This document shows, one piece after another, positions 52,789 to 61,163 of a DNA stretch of 64,000 nt. A program made the translations under genes and the position numbers. The notes beneath the pieces are model-generated. The model was given only the letters and a program-made list of their open reading frames with translations. It was not told the origin of the DNA and ran no database searches. The DNA comes from M55B154 sp964486725 (lineage in GTDB: Bacteria > Spirochaetota > UBA4802 > UB4802): assembly GCA_964486725.1 (NCBI GenBank), contig CAZAOK010000005.1, positions 1-64,000 of the forward strand, given 5' to 3'. Numbering within the stretch: the first letter of the stretch is position 1; each line of letters opens with the position of its first letter.

Positions 52789-53285
52789 ACATTCTGGGCA
52801 TAGATCCTGGTTTTGGCAGATGCGGTTGGGGTGTTATCGGCGACGAGATGAAGGTGCTGGAATACGGGGTCATAGAAACGTCCCCCTCAATGCCCATTGA
52901 AGACAGGCTTCTTGAAATTCATCAATTCCTGTCAGCAATAATCAAGCAACATCAGCCATCATCATGCGGTATTGAGAAGCTGTATGTGTCCCGAAACACA
53001 AAAACCATCATTAACGTGGCACAATCACTTGGTGTTATATTTCTGACATTGCGCCTGGGATCCATTCCTTTTGCCGAATATACCCCAACCCAGGTAAAAC
53101 AGGCATTGACAGGATATGGCCACGCACCCAAAGAACAGATGCAAACAATGACAAAGAGAATACTTGGCCTGCAATCACTGCCGCAACCTGATGATGCAGC
53201 AGATGCACTTGCAATTGCCCTGTGCCACTTATTGTCAAGCAACCGGCAAAATGCAATATTACGGAGTATAAAAAAAAGTTTATGA
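52785..53285 (+). CDS. ruvC: crossover junction endodeoxyribonuclease RuvC
   Basis: 166 residues from a GTG start overlapping the yebC stop. The RNase H-like active site is Asp7 (NILGIDPGFGRCGWG), Glu in EKLYVSRNTKT, and Asp-Asp in QPDDAADALAIAL. It resolves Holliday junctions in homologous recombination. The next gene, ruvA, starts at the ATGA overlap with its stop. No ruvB is seen here. Confidence 0.95.
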   Translation: MNILGIDPGFGRCGWGVIGDEMKVLEYGVIETSPSMPIEDRLLEIHQFLSAIIKQHQPSSCGIEKLYVSRNTKTIINVAQSLGVIFLTLRLGSIPFAEYTPTQVKQALTGYGHAPKEQMQTMTKRILGLQSLPQPDDAADALAIALCHLLSSNRQNAILRSIKKSL

Positions 53286-53869
53286 TTTCACGGTTACGGG
53301 GAATAGTAACAGATTTACGTCCAACAGAGATGATCATGGACGTTCATGGAGTGGGATATCATCTTCATATTCCATTTTCAACGTATGAAACCGTTAATGT
53401 CGCTTCTGATGAAGTGATACTTCATGTCTATACTCATGTTCGGGAAGACCAGATAAAGCTTTTCGGTTTTGCCACGCCAGAAGAACGGAAACTGTTTATT
53501 CTCCTTATCCAAATAGCAGGCGTGGGGCCTTCCATGGCACTGTCAATACTTTCCGGAATAACCATAGGAGAACTAATTGAATCAGTTCATCTGAATAAAG
53601 TTGACCGTCTTCTTAAAATTCCCGGTATAGGTAAAAGTAAGGGTGAGAAGTTACTCTTTGAAATGAATAGAAAGATCAAGCAGCTTGAATCTCTTTCACC
53701 TGGCTATATTGCCCCCGCGTCAGCAAAAACCGAAGCTGTTGAAGCATTAACATCCCTGGGATTCGAAGAAAAAAAGGTTATTCCCATCATTGACGAAATA
53801 CTTGCCACCCAGCCAACCCCGGAAATAGAATTACTGGTGAAAACGGCATTGAAACATCTGTCCTCCTGA
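53282..53869 (+). CDS. ruvA: Holliday junction branch migration protein RuvA
   Basis: 195 residues. The start is the ATG at 53282-53284 (MISRLRGIVTDLRPTEMIMD), which overlaps the ruvC stop (ATGA); a longer frame upstream lies inside ruvC. Helix-hairpin-helix segments LLIQIAGVGPSMALSILSG and RLLKIPGIGKSKGEKLLFE bind the junction; VEALTSLGFEEKKVIPIIDE is the C-terminal RuvB-contact domain. RuvA holds the junction while RuvB drives migration. Confidence 0.96.
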   Translation: MISRLRGIVTDLRPTEMIMDVHGVGYHLHIPFSTYETVNVASDEVILHVYTHVREDQIKLFGFATPEERKLFILLIQIAGVGPSMALSILSGITIGELIESVHLNKVDRLLKIPGIGKSKGEKLLFEMNRKIKQLESLSPGYIAPASAKTEAVEALTSLGFEEKKVIPIIDEILATQPTPEIELLVKTALKHLSS

Positions 53870-53891
53870 CATCGCTTGTTCATTCAGCAAC

Positions 53892-54725
53892 TCACTTATT
53901 GTACAATATTATACCATACTGCACCTTCAGCAATGTCTTATTTGTCATCATCTGACGTATTTCGGAGGCCATATCAAGATCTCGGATCCCGCTTTCCGCT
54001 GCCTGCAGGTTTATATAATAATACTGCTTTCCCTGTATTCGCATCTTTAAAATATTGTCCTGTGCCCCAAGCCTTGAGCGCATTTTTCTGATACGGTTCA
54101 TCGCGTTATCTATTGTTTCAATAGCTTCACCGGGACTATTAACTACATTCACATTCTCCACACCCAGTTCTTCCGCAGTCAGATCAGAAATAACCTTTTT
54201 GGTATTAAACGTCGCAAACCTGGCATTATGATTAATGGCATCTTTCATCATATCTATCTCCGACTGAACAAGCTCCCTGTCATCCCTGTTAAGAATACCT
54301 CCAGCGGCCCGCAGCACAAGCTGCCGCATCCTCATAAGAATTGTTGAATCCTGCTTGAGTGTAGATTCCACGAACTTCATGTAATTACGAAGGTCTTCTT
54401 CGTTCACCGACTGTTGTTTCACCTGCTGTAGTACAGCCTCCATTTTCTCAGCTACAGCAAAGCCCGCGGGATCATCCGAAGGATTAACAATGCGCAGTCC
54501 GGATGCAAGTTTTTGTATATTCTTCCGTATTTCCATATTCATAAAATGCTGCCTGTTTACTACAAAATAATCACTACCCCTGCCATAAATCATCATATTG
54601 CTGGCATCGGGCATAATCATATAGGATAACTCCCTGGTATCTCCATTTGCGTTCAGACCTACCACAAATAAGGGCACAATTAGAATACACCGAATAATGC
54701 GTTGTATTGAAAGATTGTATTGCAT
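53892..54725 (-). CDS. flagellin-domain protein with N-terminal signal sequence
   Basis: 277 residues. Residues 36 to about 170 match the flagellin N-terminal D0/D1 domain (IQKLASGLRIVNPSDDPAGFAVAEKM), and the last ~80 match the C-terminal domain (NLQAAESGIRDLDMASEIRQM). Unlike flagellins, which are exported by the flagellar type III system without a signal peptide, this starts with a Sec-type sequence: about 24 residues with a hydrophobic core (RCILIVPLFVVGL) then NANGDT. A perfect AGGAGG sits 7 nt before that ATG. An internal ATG at 54618-54620 (M36), 9 nt after GGGAG, would give a typical, leaderless flagellin, so two forms are possible. It is a single gene, no other flagellar gene is near. 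Confidence 0.85.
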   Translation of the reverse strand: MQYNLSIQRIIRCILIVPLFVVGLNANGDTRELSYMIMPDASNMMIYGRGSDYFVVNRQHFMNMEIRKNIQKLASGLRIVNPSDDPAGFAVAEKMEAVLQQVKQQSVNEEDLRNYMKFVESTLKQDSTILMRMRQLVLRAAGGILNRDDRELVQSEIDMMKDAINHNARFATFNTKKVISDLTAEELGVENVNVVNSPGEAIETIDNAMNRIRKMRSRLGAQDNILKMRIQGKQYYYINLQAAESGIRDLDMASEIRQMMTNKTLLKVQYGIILYNK

Positions 54726-54767
54726 TCGTATGCCTCCTGGTATACAATCACTAACTAATTATTACAT

Positions 54768-54796
54768 AATATACCAATCATGTATGTGTTTTTCAA
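54768..54796 (-). promoter_or_regulatory. sigma70-type promoter of the flagellin-domain gene
   Basis: On the minus strand TTGAAA (54791-54796) and TATATT (54768-54773) are 17 bp apart, 43 nt before the ATG at 54725. No sigma28-type (TAAA-N15-GCCGATAA) element was noticed. Confidence 0.6.
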
Positions 54797-54910
54797 ATAT
54801 AGGACATATTTCTCATTTCAATGGTATTAAATTTTGACTATCATGATTTAATATTTTATAATAAAATTTAAATTTTATGAATGTTTTTTTTATTATATTA
54901 CATAATGTCA

Positions 54911-54939
54911 TTGCTTTCTTTAATATTTTAATTTATATT
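54911..54939 (+). promoter_or_regulatory. candidate promoter of the PadR gene
   Basis: TTGCTT (54911-54916) and TATATT (54934-54939) are 17 bp apart; the -35 match is partial. The whole 54726-54976 region is very AT-rich. Confidence 0.4.
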
Positions 54940-54976
54940 ATTAACATACTAACTAAAAGGCGATGCGAGGTGCATC

Positions 54977-55510
54977 ATGAAAATTGAAATTACCATACTC
55001 GGACTCCTCATGGAAGAGAACCTCTACGGCTACGAGATCAAGAAAAAGATTGTCGAACGGCTAGAAGATTACGTGGATATTAAATTCGGTTCAATCTATT
55101 ACGCCATTAAAAAGTCCGTAGAGAACGGATGGGTCAAAAAAGTTGGTACAGAAAAAGAGGGCGGCAACCCCGAACGTTATATTTACCAGATTATGCCGGC
55201 CGGCCGAAAGTATTATAAGAAGATGCTTAAACAGTATTTCGAGCACAACATGATTCATTTTGATATTGATATTGTTCTCATGTTTCTAAACAGTTTAAGT
55301 GCAGACCAGAAAGAACAGTTCACCGAAGACAGGCTTGAGTATATTAAGGATAAGATGAATGTTATCAGGGAAAAAATTGAAGCAGCAGAGAAAAATCCCG
55401 AAAATAATTCCCAGGTTCATGTATATTCTTATCTAGAAAACCACCTGAAAGCCGAAATGAACTGGCTGAAATCACTCAAGAAAGGCGAAATTTCGCTTGT
55501 TGAGATGTAG
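54977..55510 (+). CDS. PadR-family transcriptional regulator
   Basis: 177 residues. The N-terminal winged helix (about 1-85) reads ILGLLMEENLYGYEIKKKIVERL ... FGSIYYAIKKSVENGWV, the PadR signature, then a long helical C-terminus (PadR2-type, coiled-coil). Relatives respond to phenolic acids or drugs and regulate adjacent exporters; here the neighbours are a flagellin-domain gene on one side and a cNMP/CheY pair on the other, so its target is not clear. AT-rich promoter region upstream. Confidence 0.88.
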   Translation: MKIEITILGLLMEENLYGYEIKKKIVERLEDYVDIKFGSIYYAIKKSVENGWVKKVGTEKEGGNPERYIYQIMPAGRKYYKKMLKQYFEHNMIHFDIDIVLMFLNSLSADQKEQFTEDRLEYIKDKMNVIREKIEAAEKNPENNSQVHVYSYLENHLKAEMNWLKSLKKGEISLVEM

Positions 55511-55527
55511 TATGGCGGCAGAAAAAG

Positions 55528-56583
55528 TCAGTGGAGGATGTCAGTCAGGTACTGTGCATCCTTCTGCTGGGCCGTTTTTTCAACCTCATTTTTCAAGGAA
55601 ATCAGTTCAGTATAATTCTTTGAAAAATCCAGGGTCGCTGGTGCTTTTTTCTGATCATCCCCTCTAAAATATTTTTCTGCCAGGCTTTCATTAATCTCGT
55701 GGATGCGTGTTACATTATTGCTGTGTTTTTTCGATAGTGATAAGGCAACGCTTTTTAACACTACAATGCCATTGTCTGATTTTCCCTGAAGGTCTTCCTT
55801 GGTAATCCTGGTAACCACCACGTTATTGCGGGCTTTCAATGATGCCGTCCGTTTCTGACCCAGCAGCATGGCAATCTCCCCTATTACAGAGCCCTTGTCA
55901 TCCAATGTTGCTACTTTTTTTCCATGTATCAATACATCAAGAGTACCCGATTCCAGTATGTACATCTCCTTGCCCATTGAATTCTCTTCAAATATGAATG
56001 AACCCTTGGTATACTCAATCATGTTATCAGAAAGTTCATGAGGTGTGGTTATCAGTACAGGCTCGACTGTCCTGCTGAATGCCTCACCCTTCTTATATGT
56101 AAGGCTTGTTTCGTATTTAGTGACAATATCCTTCAGCCATGGCATTTTACGTTTTTCGTATTCATCCCTGATACGTGACACTATGCGATAATATTCAATA
56201 CAATTATCCTTGTCCTTTGTCTGCTCCGGATCTACTCCTGTAAGGTTTTTGTTTATAATATCATTGGTCAGCACTACCTGTTTTGCTATAACCATTGAAA
56301 CGTTCAGTAGAAATGAAAACACGGTAAGTCCGTTTAAGAACCTTTCGCGTGATATTTTTTTTATGGATGCGTCACGTGTCGATATTGCGGTTTCAAGCCT
56401 GCGTATCGCGGGATTGCTGTCACTGAGAATGAGCTCTGAAGCACCCACAATTATATTTTTTCCTTTTATAACATACTTATCACTTTCTGTTACAAAAAAA
56501 AATACCTGACCCCCGTTTAAGAGGTACGCAGCGTCAGGAACAGTATCAATCTTGTACAACTGCAGGTACTGATTTGCTGTCAT
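55528..56583 (-). CDS. cyclic-nucleotide-binding domain protein
   Basis: 351 residues with a Crp-type cNMP-binding fold in the central-to-C-terminal part (GSFIFEENSMGKEMYILESG and SVIGEIAMLLGQKRTASLKA, the phosphate-binding-cassette region reads GEIAMLLGQKRTA) and an N-terminal domain that resembles a second degenerate cNMP fold (YLLNGGQVFFFVTESDKY). No DNA-binding helix-turn-helix follows, so this is not a CRP-like activator. It overlaps the CheY-like gene by an ATGA junction and is therefore coupled to it; a signalling role is inferred. Confidence 0.75.
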   Translation of the reverse strand: MTANQYLQLYKIDTVPDAAYLLNGGQVFFFVTESDKYVIKGKNIIVGASELILSDSNPAIRRLETAISTRDASIKKISRERFLNGLTVFSFLLNVSMVIAKQVVLTNDIINKNLTGVDPEQTKDKDNCIEYYRIVSRIRDEYEKRKMPWLKDIVTKYETSLTYKKGEAFSRTVEPVLITTPHELSDNMIEYTKGSFIFEENSMGKEMYILESGTLDVLIHGKKVATLDDKGSVIGEIAMLLGQKRTASLKARNNVVVTRITKEDLQGKSDNGIVVLKSVALSLSKKHSNNVTRIHEINESLAEKYFRGDDQKKAPATLDFSKNYTELISLKNEVEKTAQQKDAQYLTDILH

Positions 56584-56936
56584 ATAATCTTCTCAACAAT
56601 ATCAAGCAGTTCTTTTTTCTCAAAAGGTTTGGTGAGAAAAGCCCTGGCATTAATATTTTTCTCGTTAAGACGCAAAGTTTTCTCACTAAGGGCTGATATT
56701 ACCACGATACGCGCATCCGGAAAAGACTCTGAAATCTCATCAATTGCCTTGAGTCCATCCTTTCCCCACATGGTTATGTCCATGGTAACAAAATCGGGTT
56801 TGTTCTCGTTATACATGCTTATGGCATCAACACCATTGTCAGCTTCTGCAACGATATCATGCCCACCCTCTTCCAGTGTTTCCCTGATAATTCTTCTCAT
56901 AAACCTGGAGTCATCAACGATCATAGCTTTCGCCAT
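56580..56936 (-). CDS. CheY-like single-domain response regulator
   Basis: 118 residues, receiver domain only. Acidic pocket MIVDDSRFMRR, phospho-acceptor in PDFVTMDITMWGKDG, signalling Ser/Thr in VVISALSEK and Lys in AFLTKPFEKKELL. The Trp in TMW replaces the usual Pro of the MDITMP motif. Output is by protein interaction or by the downstream cNMP-binding protein, with which it overlaps at ATGA. No chemoreceptor or kinase is seen nearby. Confidence 0.88.
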   Translation of the reverse strand: MAKAMIVDDSRFMRRIIRETLEEGGHDIVAEADNGVDAISMYNENKPDFVTMDITMWGKDGLKAIDEISESFPDARIVVISALSEKTLRLNEKNINARAFLTKPFEKKELLDIVEKII

Positions 56937-57095
56937 TACAACCTTCCTGAATATTTATTCTCGACATTGTGCCATACACATCATTCATACTATATGATGG
57001 GAATAATCACATAACATTGTAGAAATTTTGATTTGACTAATCAATCATTTTTACCCAGTTTTTGCAAAAATTGATGGTTTACCAGGAGAATACAT

Positions 57096-57827
57096 TTGAT
57101 AAATGATAATAGAAAAAGTAAGTACCTGTCACGACTTAGAAGGGAAATCGGAAGGGCCATTAATGAGTACGCAATGATCGGCAAAGATGATTCTGTGCTG
57201 GTTGGTTTTTCTGGTGGAAAAGACTCCATGGTGCTCTTAGACGCCATAGCTGAAAGAAGGGTTCATCTGCCCATACATTATTCAGTACATGCCGCCTACG
57301 TTCATGTAACCAATTTTTCCGATGGCAGTGAAATCCAGGAATACCGGGATTTTTGTCAATCCTGTAATGTTCAGTTACATGTAAAAGAATTAACCCTGGA
57401 TTTTACAGATTCAGGGAAGGCTCCGTGTTTTATATGCTCATGGCACAGACGAAAGGCACTTTTTCAAATGGCACAAGCACTGGGATGCGGAAAAATCGCG
57501 TTCGGCCATCACCGGGATGACATTCTTGAGACATTTATGATGAACATGGTATACCACGGAAACATGTCCACAATGCCGCCCCGACTGGAAATTTTTAATG
57601 GTGAAATCGATATTATCAGGCCGCTGGCATATCTTTCCGAAAAAGAGGTGATCTGGTACAAAAATCTGAAAAACTTTCAGATTTCAGAGAACAAATGTCC
57701 ACATAAAGATCAATCAAAAAGGAAGGAAGTGAAAGAACTGCTCAGGCATTTCGACAGGCTCTATAAAAACGCCAGGTCAAATATTTTCCGGTCTCTTTCA
57801 CACAGGCAGGACGAGTATCTTCTATAG
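57096..57827 (+). CDS. TtcA-family tRNA thiolation protein (PP-loop ATPase)
   Basis: 243 residues from a TTG start with AGGAG 7 nt before. PP-loop SGGKDSMVLLDAI adenylates tRNA; CFICSWHRRKALFQ supplies the CxxC Fe-S ligands of TtcA (2-thiocytidine 32) and TtuA-like (2-thiouridine 54) enzymes; FGHHRDDILETFMMNM and PHKDQSKRKEV are also typical. A short C-terminus compared with E. coli TtcA (311 residues). It converges with a ThiS/MoaD-type sulfur carrier whose stop is 3 nt away, reminiscent of TtuA/TtuB pairing (inference). Confidence 0.88.
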   Translation: MINDNRKSKYLSRLRREIGRAINEYAMIGKDDSVLVGFSGGKDSMVLLDAIAERRVHLPIHYSVHAAYVHVTNFSDGSEIQEYRDFCQSCNVQLHVKELTLDFTDSGKAPCFICSWHRRKALFQMAQALGCGKIAFGHHRDDILETFMMNMVYHGNMSTMPPRLEIFNGEIDIIRPLAYLSEKEVIWYKNLKNFQISENKCPHKDQSKRKEVKELLRHFDRLYKNARSNIFRSLSHRQDEYLL

Positions 57828-57830
57828 CCA

Positions 57831-57926
57831 TCAACCCCCACCGGAAGGCCTGAAACAGGACAATTCATCACCCTCATGCAATTTTGTCCACATTCCCACA
57901 CGTTCTCCGTTTATGAAATATGCCAG
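57831..57926 (-). CDS. ThiS/MoaD-family sulfur carrier protein, partial (N-terminus in gap)
   Basis: The last 31 residues of a ubiquitin-like sulfur carrier are visible: FINGERVGMWTKLHEGDEL then SCFRPSGGG, ending GGG. In ThiS, MoaD and TtuB the C-terminal GG is adenylated and thiocarboxylated. The N-terminal ~40 residues are lost in the N run, so the start is unknown. Adjacent, convergent TtcA-family gene ends 3 nt away. Whether it belongs to the hydrogenase operon cannot be decided because the gap separates them. Confidence 0.65.
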   Translation of the reverse strand: MAYFINGERVGMWTKLHEGDELSCFRPSGGG

Positions 57927-58026
57927 NNNNNNNNNNNNNNNNNNNNNNNNNNNNNNNNNNNNNNNNNNNNNNNNNNNNNNNNNNNNNNNNNNNNNNNNNN
58001 NNNNNNNNNNNNNNNNNNNNNNNNNN
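57927..58026. other. assembly gap (100 N)
   Basis: Exactly 100 Ns, the usual placeholder for a gap of unknown length. It removes the C-terminus of the ferredoxin-like MbhN gene and the N-terminus of the ThiS/MoaD-type gene, and may hide more. Confidence 0.99.
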
Positions 58027-58371
58027 TTCCATTGTAATAGAATCTTTTGGACAAATGTCAACACATTCACCACAATAGGTACATCGTGAGAGATATATAA
58101 CAATTCGCTTGGATTTCTTCTCACCAGCTGTAACCGGGTACAACTCAATGGCATTTGCCGGACACACCTTTTCGCACATACCGCACCCTATGCATGTGTC
58201 ATAGTCATACTCAAGCCGTCCTCGCAAACCTTCCGGTAGTGGCACCGGTGGATGCACACTGCCGTTTGCAAGTGCTTCAATGGCAGAGTCAGGAATATAT
58301 CTCCCCGGAAAGGGGTTTGTTGCCTTCTTCGAGAAAAGCTGTTCTATTACTTTATACAATATGCCAAACAT
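58027..58371 (-). CDS. NuoI/MbhN-like 2[4Fe-4S] ferredoxin subunit, partial (C-terminus in gap)
   Basis: At least 115 residues from the ATG 58371 to the gap. Two [4Fe-4S] motifs, CIGCGMCEKVCP and CTYCGECVDICP, as in NuoI and MbhN/EchF. It passes electrons from ferredoxin to the hydrogenase small subunit. It is the last visible gene of the hydrogenase operon, 18 nt after the NuoH-like gene. Confidence 0.88.
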
Positions 58372-58389
58372 TAATATCTCCTTCTGAAC

Positions 58390-59424
58390 TTACAGGGTAC
58401 GGATCACGGGATCCAGGGTAATGAGAACGTATCCGGCCAGGCACATAACGGTTATGGTAACCAGGAACAGTTTCGCTACCTGTGATATCTTCAATCGAGC
58501 CATGGCTATCCGGACAGTTGTCACCGACACAAAATATACAAGAAACACTTTCACCATGAAAAGCACCACATCAAGAAGCAGTGTGATATCATACCCCGCG
58601 GGTACTATCCTGTACCCGGTCATCTGCACAAATCCATTTGGGAAGAACAGGATTACCGCAAGGGATATCACCGCAAGGGATTTCACCCCGTCAGCAATCT
58701 GGTAAAAGGCAAGGTATTTTCCCGAGTATTCAGCAAGCAGGCCTTCCGCGATTTCTGTCTCTGCTTCAGCCTGATCAAAAGGTATCTTTGCCAGTTCGGC
58801 AGGTATCACAACCGCAATTGAAAGGGCCAGCAGCATTCCTCCCAGGATGCCAAATGGCCCCATACCCGACCAGAGGGGATGGGAGGACATGGTAACCAGC
58901 GAAAAATGAGATGCCCCCGGTGCCACGTGTGATAATCTCCACGCGAAGGTCACCGCGGTAACCGCCAGGGGCAATTCAGTACTCATTAAAATTACCATCT
59001 CACGCTGTGCACCCAGGGTAGCATAGGGAGAGCCAGAGGCGAATCCACCTGCTACCAGCGCGATTGAAGGTATCATCAGCAGGTACAATATTAAAATAAT
59101 GTCCCCGCTGTTGCTGAAAAAAAAGTTAAAATCGCCAATCCATGCAAAATACGGAACTAAAATATATACCAGGAGAATAACGCTTGAAGCCAGTGCCACA
59201 AATGGTGCCCCGCTGAATATCCAGCCTACGGCATTTTCAGGGATTATGGTCTGTTTCTGCATCAACTTGCCGATATCATAAAAAGGCTGCCGCAGGGGGG
59301 GGCCGATCCGGGATTGATAATACGCGGCAAATTTACGGTCTACCCCTTTCGCATACAGTCCGATAATTCCACCGCCGATAAGCACTACCACTGGTATCAG
59401 GAAAATATATATCAACCACTGCAT
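58390..59424 (-). CDS. NuoH/MbhM-like membrane subunit of group 4 hydrogenase
   Basis: 344 residues, about eight hydrophobic helices. Motifs DRKFAAYYQSRIGPP (complex I NuoH-type RxGP) and EIAEGLLAEYSGKYLAFYQ, in which NuoH carries quinone-site acids. In Mbh this subunit anchors the hydrogenase arm and opens the proton path. The start overlaps the stop of the large-subunit gene by 13 bp. Confidence 0.9.
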   Translation of the reverse strand: MQWLIYIFLIPVVVLIGGGIIGLYAKGVDRKFAAYYQSRIGPPLRQPFYDIGKLMQKQTIIPENAVGWIFSGAPFVALASSVILLVYILVPYFAWIGDFNFFFSNSGDIILILYLLMIPSIALVAGGFASGSPYATLGAQREMVILMSTELPLAVTAVTFAWRLSHVAPGASHFSLVTMSSHPLWSGMGPFGILGGMLLALSIAVVIPAELAKIPFDQAEAETEIAEGLLAEYSGKYLAFYQIADGVKSLAVISLAVILFFPNGFVQMTGYRIVPAGYDITLLLDVVLFMVKVFLVYFVSVTTVRIAMARLKISQVAKLFLVTITVMCLAGYVLITLDPVIRTL

Positions 59425-60650
59425 CTGGATTTGACCTCCTTCATCTTGTCTACACTTAACCGGTGAAGGTATTCGGCATTCAACGTTTCAGTTGCACCAT
59501 CATCCCGAAGAATGGTCATACGATCGGCACACGCGATACAGGGATCAACGGAGGCGATAACGATTGGAATATCCGCAATTTCCGATCCCTGCAGCATGGG
59601 AACCCACGCGAAGGCGTTGGAATATGTTGGAGCCTTTACCTTCATCTGCACAGGGCATTCGCTCATATCCAGTATGTCATAATGGGCAACTTCCCCCCTG
59701 GGGGCCTCGTAACGGCCTATCCCTTCTCCCTGCACCTTTTTAAGCTTGTTGATAATTTTAATTGAACCATTGATAGACGCGATTGGTCCTTCCGGAAGAT
59801 TGTCCAGGCAGAAACGTATAATATCTATGGACTGCTTGAGCTCAAGCACACGGACAACCATCCTGTCATATACATCACCTGCAGGTTCCTTGCCGATATC
59901 CAGGGGGGTTACCGGCTTCAGCCAGTCCATGTCAGGATAGGCAAGCATGGGATAATCAACACGAACATCCTTGGCAAGGCCGGAAGCACGGGCCGTGGGA
60001 CCAACCGCGCACAGTGCCACCGCCTGGTCATAGGTAAGAATTCCTGTCCCCTCACACCTGTAGCGTATACTCTGATCATCCAGCAGTATTTCAGAAGTTC
60101 TCTGGTATAGTTCAAGATAATATTCGAGGGTCTGCTCTATTACCGGTATAAGATTTTCAGTGAGGTCTCTTCTTACACCCCCAATGGTCAGCATGGCATA
60201 ATTAACCCTGTTACCCGTAAACTGTTCAAGACAGTCCAGCACCTTCTCCCGTATGTTCCATGTATACAGGAAAAGGGTATCAAATCCGATCTCGTGCGCT
60301 GCCACCCCTGCCCAGAGAAGATGGGAGTGCATTCGTTCCAGTTCTCCAATTATTGTTCGTATATACTTCGCCCTGTGAGGAACCTCGATTCCCGAAGCGT
60401 CTTCAACAGCCATGCAGTAGGCCATGGGATGGGATACTGAACATATACCGCATATTCTCTCAAGCAGGTAAATTGTCTGAATAAAGTTACGTTCTTTCGA
60501 AATAACCTCAATGGCACGATGGGTATACCCCAGATCTATATCAACTCCGGCAACCCGCTCTCCTTCAACCTTGAAGGAAAACCGTACTGGTTCCTTGAAT
60601 GCCGGATGTGTTGGTCCTATTTGTAATGGATAGGTGATTGTTTTGTCCAT
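59412..60650 (-). CDS. [NiFe] hydrogenase large subunit, group 4 (MbhL/EchE-like)
   Basis: 412 residues. Both Ni-binding CxxC pairs are intact: Cys67 and Cys70 in LERICGICSVSHP, and Cys371 and Cys374 in DPCIACADRM. That separates it from complex I NuoD and from cysteine-lacking Ehr/Mbx-type relatives, so it should bind the NiFe(CN)2CO centre and make or oxidise H2. A 35-residue tail follows the last motif. The subunit fold NYAMLTIGGVRRDL is family-typical. Maturation (hyp) genes and an endopeptidase are not in the window. Confidence 0.93.
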   Translation of the reverse strand: MDKTITYPLQIGPTHPAFKEPVRFSFKVEGERVAGVDIDLGYTHRAIEVISKERNFIQTIYLLERICGICSVSHPMAYCMAVEDASGIEVPHRAKYIRTIIGELERMHSHLLWAGVAAHEIGFDTLFLYTWNIREKVLDCLEQFTGNRVNYAMLTIGGVRRDLTENLIPVIEQTLEYYLELYQRTSEILLDDQSIRYRCEGTGILTYDQAVALCAVGPTARASGLAKDVRVDYPMLAYPDMDWLKPVTPLDIGKEPAGDVYDRMVVRVLELKQSIDIIRFCLDNLPEGPIASINGSIKIINKLKKVQGEGIGRYEAPRGEVAHYDILDMSECPVQMKVKAPTYSNAFAWVPMLQGSEIADIPIVIASVDPCIACADRMTILRDDGATETLNAEYLHRLSVDKMKEVKSRCSG

Positions 60651-60689
60651 TTTTCAAAAACTCCATTTAATAATTAATGCATCATCCCC

Positions 60690-61163
60690 CTAATCCCGCA
60701 TGGGATAGGTATCTCCAAGGCTGTCGGGGGTAAACAGCCGCCTGGGATCGGGTATGTCCTCGATAATAATACCAAGCATTTCCATTGTTTCACGCTCCAT
60801 GTAGAGTATGCCCGGTACCAGGTCACACACACTTCGTATTCTCATGTCATCCCTTGGGATATCCACAACCAGGATTACAACCAGCTCACCGAAAGGCTTT
60901 GCGGCATAATTCATGGTAAATGGATAGATGAGCTCGATAGTATCAGCGTATTCTTTTGATGCCATCGGTGTGCAGATATGAGGCGGCCCGAATTCTTTCA
61001 AAAGCGAAACCGCCCTGTGGAACACGTCACGATCTATGCTCAACCACAGTCGTACCCTTTTTTTTGATTCATCAAGACCTTCTGCAGTCTCCTGGATTCT
61101 GGAGGCGGTAAAATGTCCCTTTAATTCACTGCTGAATCGTGCCACTATATCATCAGGATGCAT
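60690..61163 (-). CDS. 30-kDa subunit (NuoC/MbhK-like)
   Basis: 157 residues of the complex I 30-kDa/NuoC family (ELIYPFTMNYAAKPFGELVV, DLVPGILYMERETMEMLGI, IPDPRRLFTPDSLGDTYPMRD). It lacks catalytic cofactors and supports the large/small subunit interface. Its start overlaps the end of the small-subunit gene by 11 bp and the large subunit follows 39 nt later, in the Mbh order. Confidence 0.88.
   Translation of the reverse strand: MHPDDIVARFSSELKGHFTASRIQETAEGLDESKKRVRLWLSIDRDVFHRAVSLLKEFGPPHICTPMASKEYADTIELIYPFTMNYAAKPFGELVVILVVDIPRDDMRIRSVCDLVPGILYMERETMEMLGIIIEDIPDPRRLFTPDSLGDTYPMRD

Noticed and set aside
57874..58371. Single continuous frame running from the ferredoxin-like gene through the N run
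   Set aside because: The reading through Ns is artificial. Beyond the gap the ThiS/MoaD-type tail is in another frame and fits better.
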